From Ascidia mentula (Eukaryota; Chordata; Ascidiacea; Phlebobranchia; Ascidiidae): a stretch of DNA of 64,000 bases. The translations under genes were made by a program, and so were the position numbers. Positions 49,501-61,500 of the stretch are shown here, in pieces. The notes under the pieces are model-generated. The model saw nothing but the letters and a program-made list of their open reading frames with translations, ran no database searches and was not told the origin of the DNA. Each line of letters opens with the position of its first letter. The stretch's first letter is position 1. The stretch lies in contig OX387205.1 of assembly GCA_947561715.1 (NCBI GenBank), positions 4,903,001 to 4,967,000 of the forward strand, written 5' to 3'.

Positions 49501-52500
49501 GTTGAACTTACTTGTTCCAACTGCAACAAAACTTTTCCTAGGTAGTCATTGGTTTTATAAAAAAAAATACATTGGTGATTTCATGGTCCTCGCTACACCA
49601 GGATGGTCAGGTGCAGTTGGTTAATGGTTCATGCAAGAAATCCCCACCTGATGCAGATAACATTTCAACACACAGTTCATGACCATTATTATTGTCTGGT
49701 TGTCCACCCATGTAGTTTTCAAATGTCAATGGTGTGACACCATCCACCCAAATATAAGGACCATCCATACCATCTTGCACCAGACCAATCCACATGTTGT
49801 CCACCCCACTTTTGTGAGCCTTAAAATACAAGGTTTTCTTTTTATAATGTAGTCAAATGAATTACATATGCCAAAAGCATTTCTGGTTAAACTGTATTAT
49901 TTTTAATCTTGTTACAACAGAAAAATTTTGATAAACCATAAAATTAATTGTTTTGTATGCATATACTTTATAATAAGTAACATATTTCTCTTTGCTTTAA
50001 ATGTAGTAAGTATCAGGCAGTACGCACATAGTCAATTATAAATTCCTGTTCATCCAGTGTAGCAATTGTGACAAGGGAGCCACCATAACTCTGACACTCA
50101 GTGTTAGCAGAATGCCAGCTTTGTATCGGTGAGCTGGCAAAGTAATAACACTTCTGTCTGTTTTGACTATTAGTGTAAGCAGCCCAAGCCTTGTCACTAC
50201 CGCAAATTTGTGGTGCTAAAAAGCAAGATAATGCATTAAGTATTATAAGTGTATGCTATGTTCAAGAAACTTGTAAATAACTAAAATAAATGATTACTTA
50301 CAAAGTGTGGGTGGAGGTAAAGTAATTGGATCAAGAAGATCTTTTCCTAGAAAAACAACTCTATTTCACAAATCAATTAAGAATATGGAGTTTTAGTCCT
50401 ATTTTTCCAAGATCTCAAAAATCAAAGCCAGTGAAAAAAATTTTTTGTAACATCCTGTTAAACCACTTACCTCTTTCTACTTTGCACATCCAACTCTTAA
50501 CACTTTCACAATTGTTATCATTCCACAGTTGTGTGTCCGGGGAATAATAACCTTGCACACAATTTTCTCTTCCACCATGATTGTTTGGTTCTCCTGAACC
50601 CTATTGAGAAAAACAAATAAATATGAAATACAGCAAAACTCAAATGTTAGCAACCCACAGCCTTCAACAAATTGTAGTAGCTATATGGTCTAATGCAGTG
50701 TTTCCCAACTGGTGGTACGCATACCACTAGTGGTATGCGACGGCATTCCAGGTGGTACTCGAGCACCTTTCCGTAATTTGGGGATATAGTTCGAAAAAAC
50801 GTAAGTGATGCCATAATGTTTGTTACTTCATCCCCTAGGTTACTTTTAACAGTCAACTAGGTGGTACGCGTCGAAAATTGTTTACCTCTAAGTGGTACGC
50901 AATCACAAAAAGGTTGGGAATCACTGGTTTAATGGGTGGTAATATGTTATAGTTCAAAATGGAATGATATCATCTTGACAAAACAAGAGGAAGGTTAGAG
51001 TTAAATGTCCCAAATTTGCAGGTCTTTCAAGAACAAAACCAGTAAAGGGAGACCCTGCAAAGGCTGCAGACTCCTGGCATAACTGGTGACTATTTTAAGA
51101 GATCATCACAGTAAAAGATTTAATGTCGCCAATATTTGACAAATAGTGGGTCAAAATTTAATATATAATACAAATATGCAGTCAAAGCAGAATATATACT
51201 GAAATACCAAAACAACCACCTTGCAGTTGGTTTAAAAGTCATGAATAATTTAGAAAAAGTACAAAACAAAAATGAACAACAAATACCACCAAAAAAGGTG
51301 ATGATTGCAAAATATCATAATTTGATTTCATTAATATAAATTGATATTTATAAATAGTCACTAAACTGCAAATTTTGTCTTAATATTGTTTACAGTCAAA
51401 CTGATGATGTCAGTCTCTACCAATCGCGTCAGTCAAACTGATGATGACAAAAGTTTTTGTCGAAACGTCTTTAACATGACAGTGTTAATAGCAATATGGG
51501 CCAGTCTATTTATACTCAGCATTGTTTACAGTGTTATTTAAAAATCACAAGTTCTGATGTTTTTAATGAATTGCAACCACTTACCCAGTGAGTGAAGGAA
51601 ACTGGTGTTTTATCGGACCATCCCATCTGACCATCAGTTTGTCGTTTCAAACCAATCCAAAAACCATAATCATAACCTCTGCAAAAAGTTTTGCATGTGG
51701 TTACTGAAATATAGTTGCATAAAAAAATTCAAAATTATTTATTTGAACCAAGCCTATTATATCCAATATATTTGATAAACTATTTGACATTTCAATTAGT
51801 CAACAAACGTGATTGTCATCGCACAGAAGTTACTATGCCACATCTTGTGTTAAAAAAAATCTTACTTCATTCCATCCATTATAACCTGTTCTTCCTCAGC
51901 ACTGTGAATACTGACTAGGTTTGCTCCCATTGACTCACAGTGAAGTTTGGAACTTTCCCACGACAACCTTTGTGCAACATCCGAAAACTCATTGATCTGA
52001 AACAAAAAGCAGCAACCATTAATCTGAATAGTGGCAGCAGCAAACATTTACTGATTTTGGTAAATCCAAGTATAAAATTCACTAAGTTTTACACCACGAA
52101 AACAACACAGATGAAAAGCAACAGCTTTAAAAAATATTAATAAAAAGGTTCTATCATGAAAACATGTAACAAATGTTAGGATGCTTATTAACCAGTTTGT
52201 AAATTCTAAAAAGGCACATGGAAATTCTATAAAAGAGGTCTCAATTTCCAATGAAGGGTTGACACAAACCCATATGAATGCCTTGGTGACTACAAAATAC
52301 AAATGTAGCATAATTTTTATGTCCAATGCCAATGTTTTAAACTGATTTGGTTTGCATAAATATATAAAATTGCAAGACTGAATCATTAACACAATAAATT
52401 CTGCTGCTACATTTGCATTAAAATGCATAACAAAGGGACACTATTAATGGAATTACTCATAATTCTGAGACTAAAGAGACTGGCCCATACTGTTGAAAAC

Positions 52501-55500
52501 AATGACATGCTTTAATCTCCAAAACAACATCTTCATGTCAATGTTTTTAACAGTATGAGCCAGTCTCTTTATTCTCAGAATTTTTAACCAAATTATTATA
52601 ATTTCAGTCTTTACATTATGTTTTAAACTTCTGCATTAAATTTCCTACCTGGTAGCAGAAAGTGGAGTTTGCCCATCCCCACCAACCAGTTGGACAATTA
52701 CCAGTCGGACTTGGTGGTGTTGGTATTTGTGGTGTTGTGTAACCAGTCCGTGGTGTTTCACAAATTCTGTTGAAAAATAAATGTAATCCAGGGTTCTCAA
52801 AGTTTTTAGGGTCATTGTAATATATTCTGGTATTTTACAATTTCACACAACACATAAAGAAACTCTTCTATAAATTATTGTTAGTTGGTGAAAAGTTTGC
52901 AGCAGACATGAACCCGTTTCACAACACATCAGTGTGACATGACACACAGTTTGAGAAGACACACACTAAACAACCCATCATGTGATTGCAAATCAAAAAT
53001 ATATACCACAAACCCAATCAACCATAGATTTCTAGATTATTAGTAAAAAATCTCGTAAAGTGACAAATGCAGATGTTATATAAAACCTGACCTGTATTCA
53101 GGGGATCCACATCCTACAGGGTTGGCTTGTGACCAGTAACCTGTGTCTTTATCCATCACAATACAACCAACCTGACCATTTTCCCTCCCTTCACACGACA
53201 CAGGGTGACCATCATATATAGCATCAGCAGAACACCATGCAACCCCTGCAATTAATTGTCAAAGTTAAGCTGGGTAATCTATAGACTTTCTATCAACCTT
53301 GTTACCAAATCGATCATAGAGGTCGCCTTCTGAGACACAGTCATAATATTCAACGTTATCATATTGGAATGGAAACACGCATTGATGCACGATATCTTCA
53401 ACAAAAGACAAAAGAAGGAATTAAGAAGTGTAACATATCCTGCTTTTATTAAAAACAAAACCAAAATGTGTTTATAAACAGAACAAACAATTTTTTTAGG
53501 GCATATATGCAAAATTAGCATAAGTAGTGTAGTACACATGGTCCAACTGCAGCCTCACATAACCCTTTGTTATGCACGACAGGGCATTGTTTTTTTATGG
53601 CTATGACAAAAGGCTATTCGGCAAGTATGGCTTTCAATGGGTAGTAGCTCATTTTTATGTCAGCTAGATAGCTAGTCACCATCTTATGTTTCAAATTTGT
53701 AAAATATTAAAAATTGGCAGTTGTCATAAAGGAAAAGTGGAAGATACTTTGTCCCAATGTATGTGTAATGAAGATTTTCACATAATTATTGTGCTAAGCT
53801 ACCCGTGACATCCCTTATCAAACAATGGCCAACAGAATAAACTAACAGTTTGTGACGTTCCCCAATACAGTCAAGTTGGTCTACACTTGTGTAGTACATA
53901 GCATGTAAACCTTACATGGCTCATCTTTATCCCATGCAGTATAGGTAACTGGTTCCCCTGAAGACCACTTAAATGTCATCGTTCCAGAGATGTCAATATA
54001 AGCACTTAAACCAATGTAGAAATTTTCCTGGTCTCCTGGATGGGAAGTTTGTGCTGCCTGACTCGTCAGATACATTTGTTCATAGTAGTTGTTGATTGTT
54101 ACAAGATGACCTCCTTGAGACCTTTAAACAAGTTTATGAATTACTTTAGTTCGGAACTAAAGATGTATCCATTCTGATCGAGATAGTTTTTATTACAACC
54201 TGGCAACTTTCAACTTTGTAGCATGTTATAAACAGGGTTACCATCAGCCTAGTTAAAAAATAAGCCAAAATTGGAAATATTTTAGAAACTTTGTCCTATT
54301 TTGTAAGGATGATAGTTTATATATAACTGTTTTTTTGTCGCACTGGGCTGTCTAAAATTATCTAGCACCACCAAATATCACTAATCATCCATATTAAATG
54401 AAAAATATGCACATTTACACAAGAAATCTAAGCAAGAATTTTGCATGAATAATGTGATCAATATGTTAGCGCAACAAAGGTAGTTTTTTTCAAGTTTTGT
54501 ATAAAAGTTAGACTACCTAGATTATTATTGATAAGCGACAACTTACTGACAGAAATCCTCAGCATTCACCCACACTGATGGGTTAACATCAATCAGATAG
54601 CAAGATGCTTCGTTACCAAGCCAACCATGTTGGCATCCATCAACTTCTACTTGAGCTTGATTGACAGGAATTTTTTCCATCTTGCACACATAGTTCATCA
54701 CAGCATCACAACTCTTATCATTCCATAAACCACTAAACGTTGCAAATGTGAAAATGCTTTGGTGTATTTTTTTGATAAAGAGTAAATAAAAACAAATCAT
54801 TTTTTTAATGAGATAAACTACAATATATGTTAATAAAGATTGGACCAATTCAGTAAGTTTAAAAGTTGGACAACTGTTAAAATATGGTCTTCTTTGATAA
54901 AAGTAATCTAAAACAAAAGGTTTCATAAAAATATTTTGAACCTAAAAATGATGTAAATCATGAATATTTTGTTTTGAAGTGATGATTTTACTGCCAAGAG
55001 CTAACAGCAAAAAAATAAAAGTCAATTATTTACCTCCACTTGTACATGTGAACACAATGTTCTTCTCCGCCATTAGGTTCATTAAAGTCCCATCTGGTGT
55101 AAGTAACATCACTACCATCTGTCCACTTGTAATAATTTTGTGTTTCAAAATCATTCATTCCAATCCACACATCATCAATTGATCCGTCTACAGTTACAGT
55201 AAAATAATAATATGTAAACTGTTGTAGTAATATCTTTTGGGTAAAATACATAATGTCCACCAAAATACAAATAAAACGTACATCCATAAAATACAAGACT
55301 GGTGACAAAATCTTGCTCTGCTTGGCTGTGAATGCTTGCTAGTTTCCCTCCATAGAATTGACACCTATCATTAGCTTCTTCATAATCAACCTTGGATGAC
55401 TTTCTTGTTAAGTAATAACACCAGTCTTTCCAACCATTCCAACCAGTTGGACAACCAAGATGGTCTCCTGTAACACAACGAAACCTACTTAAAAATTAGG

Positions 55501-58500
55501 CAATTAAAAATTAAAAAAATACAAGCTCGTTGTGAAATAAGAAAATATTTAACATTCTGTGTAATAAAAAATTTACAAGTCAATAGATAATTTAGTTACT
55601 TGCTTTACACCAAAAACAAACCTTGGAACGTAATCGATCCAGACCATGGTCCATAGCTATTTGAAGTAATACCATGTTGAGTAGAACTCTGATATGAATC
55701 TTGGCCAGCCACTTTTTTTACTGTCACAACTCCACCATGATCAGCTGCACAATAAGACATGAAATACCATTGCAATTGTGTTTATAAATAGTATTGCCAG
55801 AAGAACTTCTTGTATTGATAATATACAATACACATTTTGCAGGAAGAAGCAATAAAATTGGACTTTTAGTTAATTACCCATTATTCTGCCATCATGAATG
55901 GCTGCAGTGCAGATATAGGAGTTATCAGTGTACACTGTAGTTCCCCACAGTTTATCAGTGATGGAATCACAACCTGCTGGGCAGATTATTTCGAAGGATT
56001 CTTTTTCATAATTTGTGGCTTGGTCAGTGCATGATGCCATGTCTAAATGTAATGGAACAAGTTATGTGTCTGTTATAACTTATCCGAATAAAAAATGCCA
56101 ATATTCTTAGCATAAAATGTTAAATCAACAGAAATTAATAAACTGAACTTACAAAGAACATTCTTCATCGCAAGGAGTGAAAATCAGCATTTTAATCCCA
56201 ATATTTTTCAAATGTAGTTATTGTCTTACCTCCCACATCACATCCAATCACATCCATCTTCATTGCAATGTTAGTGTTCCAAGCTTGTGGTAACACACGG
56301 ATGTGTTGGGCAGAAATTGCTTCACGAAGAAATCCTTCAACTGGTGTGTTTCGATCAAAATTGCCTGGAAACATCTGCAAAAAATGTCAGAAATTTGCAT
56401 CAAACAATTTTTTTTTACATTGATGGAACTTAGAATATACTTGATTCAATAATTTTATTTTTACCCTATCTACATTCTTCTTGTATAAGTATTCATGTAA
56501 AAATATTTTTGGGCCTGAAATATATGTTTTATTAGTCTTTGACAAAGGCATAAAGATGGTCATGACTAATGTTTTGGTAACTGTCTCACTGGGACATCCA
56601 TGAACTTAATTGCTGTTAAAAAAATCATTTACAGAGTCTCCGCCGTCTGCCTTTTTGTAGTTGGTGAAAATACTTCCATCTGTGCTGAATGCGATTTTGT
56701 AGTCAGTCACCCATTCGTCAAGTTCTGAGTTGCCTTGAATCAACACCCCCGAAATCTGAAAACCAAAGAAATACAAGTTGTTTTATACACAGGTTACAAT
56801 TCCTAGCTATTTTAATTACCCAAACAGACAAAAATTTTTACTGTTCATGATGTTGTTTTATGTTGTTTTGTTTATATTCAGCCTTCATTCTTTCACAAGA
56901 TGAACGAATTTGCCCATTCTGTTGACATAGCAAAAACACTTACCTTTCTAACAGCACCAAGGTCAACTTGCAAATATTCCTGATCACTGTTTGTCGTAGG
57001 TTTCCATACTTTCGAATTAACCGCTGAAAATGATATATTATCAAACAAATTAATGCATGTACTTTCTAATAAACCATTTACGTTTGGATGAAATTGTGTC
57101 AGGAATGCCAAAAACAAAAAGCTACATGCTACAATAGCAGCGTATAATCTTTTAATTAGTTTCTTTTAAACCAAAATGATTTTGCAGCATGGATCTTTAA
57201 AAAAACTTACCACAACACCACACATGTCCTTTATGGGGACAATCATCCTCAGTGGTGTTATATGGGTAGCATGGACCAGTAACCAGACCCCAATTTGGTG
57301 GGGTGTACAAATCATTGTGACGTTGGCAAAGTCGCTGGGCTTGTCCGTTTTGATCATTACCAACTTGTACCCAATCGTTATAACGATCACTTTAAAAAGA
57401 AAAAATAACAATGTTTTTGTTTAAGGGATTGGGCAAAAATGTTTGAGAGACATAAGAGAAGCTTTTTGGTTATTTATCAACCGAAGAATATTTGAAATAG
57501 TCCCTAATTACAACAGTGGGGTTGGACAATGAAATGATGAAGCATGCAACACAAAATATTCCCTACAAAGCTATAGTATTACACCCGACAAAGTGAGCAT
57601 TCTTTCTTTTGTTCTACCTAATAGGTGACCATTGGTCTCCATCTATAATTCCAGTGTAGATGGGTGTGCCATCGGGACAAATTTCTGTAGACATGCACAA
57701 GTCACCACCCATCTGTGTACAGAATGCCCTCGCTGTATCATAACTTAAAGCAGAAGAATCCATTTCGTAGTGTTGGATGTTTTGAAGACCTACAAGCATT
57801 TAAAAAGTATGTGTTGGTTTAATTCTCATGCTGGTCAGAGCAGAGGCCTTTTTTAATTTTACAATCCAATATGTTTGAAGAAAATCTCAATCTACGTCGA
57901 AGTTTATGAAGAAAATGTTAGTTTATTTTTGTTAAGTAAAGAACAGGCTAATCAATGCCAACAAATGACAATGTAAATTTTTTACAGCAACATTAATTTT
58001 GCTAAACCATAATTTTAAATCAAACAGATACAAATACAAAACAGTATTACAATAAATTTTGAAAACATGCATAACCTTACAACAATGAGTTTTAAGTTAA
58101 AACTTGCATCTAAACATGAATACAGTTAATGTCTCTCAATATTAAAGTTTTTATTGGGCCCATTGAAGAAAACAACTTCAAGGTGAACCAGACAGTGTTT
58201 GGTTCCCTCATGTGTTAATGAAATTGTATCCAACTAAGATTGTCAATCATGAACTGTATGTGATGATGAACTTAGTTAGAATTAGCATGGAAATAAGAAT
58301 TATCTACAAGTCTATTTGAATAAGGTACTTTCCTTTATGTGGCAGATTTCTACTTAGTTATTTTACGCTGTTTTGTACACTTTGCAGAAACTGATGATGC
58401 CCTTTTCAGAGCGAAATATATTTTTCTGACAAAAATAAAAACATCTTTAAAAGAGCTGTCTGAAAGATTGACTTAAAAGTTTTACTCAGCTACTACAGAT

Positions 58501-61500
58501 ACGGTATCGACCGACAGCCTACCAGGGTGGCTTGGTTCACCGATCCGGTGTTGTTTATTGTTTTTTATCTACAAGTCATTTAGAAACGAGAAATTAACCA
58601 CCAAAGTTCAGAAGCAGCAATGTAATGCACATATACGTATGCACTTACTAAGGGTAAATATAACTTTAAAAGGTAACGAAATACTGAGTTAGAATATATG
58701 ATCTATATCATCTGCCAATATTTAACTAACAGCCTTGAACTTAGTACATTTTATAACTAAAAGACACCCATAGTTTTAAGATAGTCTCCTGAATCAACCT
58801 ACCTTCCCCAGCATAAACAAGCCTGGCATGGTATGGTTCAAATCCTGTTTGAAATGATGAAGCAGAAAACATGCTGTCATCTAACACTGGGTATGTGTTG
58901 TCAACTACATCGTTTGAAATGCCTAGTGAACTGATGCATCTGCAAATGAATATTTTAATGCAATGCTAAATAGAAATTTAATTTTCATTCACAAAAATGT
59001 CAGTTAAAAGCATGGCCTATAGGATTCCTATTATAGTTAAAGATACTTAACTATTTACAGGAAATTTAAAGCCAGGACACTATTCTTTTACTTACGTTGG
59101 CAAACATCCAATCAGTTCAATTCTCATTGCACACTTATGCCTGCAACTGGTGGGTAGAACTCTGATGGCAGACGTTACAATAGGACGTGGAAAGACATTG
59201 GTAACTTGTGAGTCTTGGTCATAATTTGCATCAAATATCTGCAAATTAAAATTTTTTAAAGTTGTACCCATTTTGGAACATTAAGCAAAACATAAAGCAA
59301 TGGTCACCGGCACACGGCACTAAGAATTATATTCCCTGTGATGAATTCTAGATATTTATAACTGGATTGTTTCAGGTGATTCTTGCACTTTTATATTAAT
59401 ATTTCAAATTCTAACAAATTTTTCAGATTTTTTATACATAATATGTATAAAAAGAATTCTGTAACAGGGCCAGCATGATGCATCACTACCGGAATGGAAG
59501 AAAGTACATATTCACACAAGAAAATTGTGACATAAATGTTTCAATCATAAAGAAAACATCAGAAATTTGTACCGTTATACTTCCATCTATGTCAGTGTAG
59601 TCTTCATATAGATTTTTGGCACTATTGATGAGATACTGGATGCTGTATTTCTTTACCCAATCGTTTTGGTTTTCAGGTTGGCTTAAACCATTTCTCCCCT
59701 AAAATGTAAGTAAACTACAAATAATTAAATAATATAAAGTTTTATTTAAATAAAAAATAAACAAACTTTGCAACAATTATATAAAAACAGAATAACAGCA
59801 ATGAAGAACCACAGAAAAACATCTTTGAAAAGCACCAAGACACATACATTAAAAAAATGGGCAAACAGAAACACTGTTCTTTTTTAACCGTTCACCTGTG
59901 AAACAACACCACGAATTTCATAGAAGTCAAGAAGGTCAACTTGTATCCATGGAGCAGGATCACTTTCTGCTGCAATCCAAGCACCAAGACCAGGCCCAAC
60001 ATCAAGCACACCACTAAGTGAACAATAAACACATTTAATTTCAGGTTTTCTGATAGTTCTGATCAACAGTTTAAAAAGCAGTAAAAGAGTGGTTGAGCAT
60101 TAGTGACATGTTGATTTTTCTACATTATGAGCAATTAAACAAGTATGCATACATGTGATTATCCAATGTGTTAAGCCTTCCTCTATCTGCAGGAGAAGTG
60201 TCTTTCCACTGGCTGGATGAAGAAAGCTGCTTGTCGAGAACCCAACCTCCAACTTCAACACCTACATGACGGAAGCAACAATCTTCTGATGTGCAATCTA
60301 CATCAGGTTCTTCTTCATGGCTGAAAAGTAATGTTGGTACTAATTAAATTCATTAACACTGTTACAAATACTATCACAAAAAGAGAAGCCCAGTGCCTCT
60401 GTCAACACCTCAACTGGTGAGACCTTATGCATACACTAGTCTGCAGCTTTTAAAAGTAACCTTGTTCAAAAAAAAATCAAGCACAAAAATAAAATTTAAC
60501 AGATACTTTTCATTAAATTATCAAAAAGTAAGAAATAAAACTAAACCAATTTTTTTCTTTTTATTTGTCTATTGAGCTATGAATAGCAGGTGCACACAAA
60601 TAACAGGCTGTAAATTTTTGAAAAGCAAATAGACTTACTGTTCCGGATCATCCTTTTCACATATAAATGGGTAGTAGTTGGTGCAAGGTACATCACTCCA
60701 CATACCAGAGCTATCTGCTCTTATCTGGAGACAGTTTTCATCTAAGTTGCCATTTGGTTCACCTGAAATAAACAGCAAGTACACAAAACTAAACAATTGG
60801 TCATTGCATTAAGCTTTTGTAAAGTTTTGTTTGTATTTTTTGTGATAATAAACAAAAAAACAAATGCCCATATTACAGAACATTTGCTTTAGTTACACGA
60901 ATTTGTGTCAAATTGTATAAATCATTTGTTTGATCAAATTTAATAGAATCACATTTTGTTATTTTATTAAGATTAGAAATCACTAGGTTGTGATGCTTAA
61001 ACAAGCACACTTCTCTTCTTTTACTTAATCCATGTCCAGCAAATGCAAAAAAGTCATTACAACCTGCAAACCAGTTAACATAGTTGAAAGGTGACTCATC
61101 AATCCACCTCCAACCACCATCAAAAGCATCAATTGCATCAGGGAAAAAGTCAGGCCCATTATATGCGTCAAGACCTCCAGTCCACAAAGCCGCAGCATCC
61201 ATGTACACAATGTAATCTAAAAATATTAATAATTCTTCGGTACCGTATTACAACATAGTTTAACCTTAGTAACTTTGAAAAGGTCATATATCTCATTTTT
61301 GTGAGAAAACATAGAAGTAATGCCATGCTTTCGCATAGCAAGGCAGGATCGCCCTACAGCACAGGCCCTTTTATATTTGGCCATCACACCTCTAATATTC
61401 TGATCATAAGGTTCACAGGCTTCGCAGCCAAGGCATTGCAGCCAAGCTGGATCAGCCACTTTTCCCGGCAAGTCGGAGCGAGATCTGAAAAATCAAGCTC

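Larger units (their letters stand above)
50471..52699 (-). other. Receptor B CTLD8 (EPN, WND)
   Basis: Starts in 52649-52766, then 51866-51996, 51585-51677 and 50471-50600. Motifs GSGEPNNHGG and LWNDNNC are intact. Two of its introns hold transposon remnants. Confidence 0.85.
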
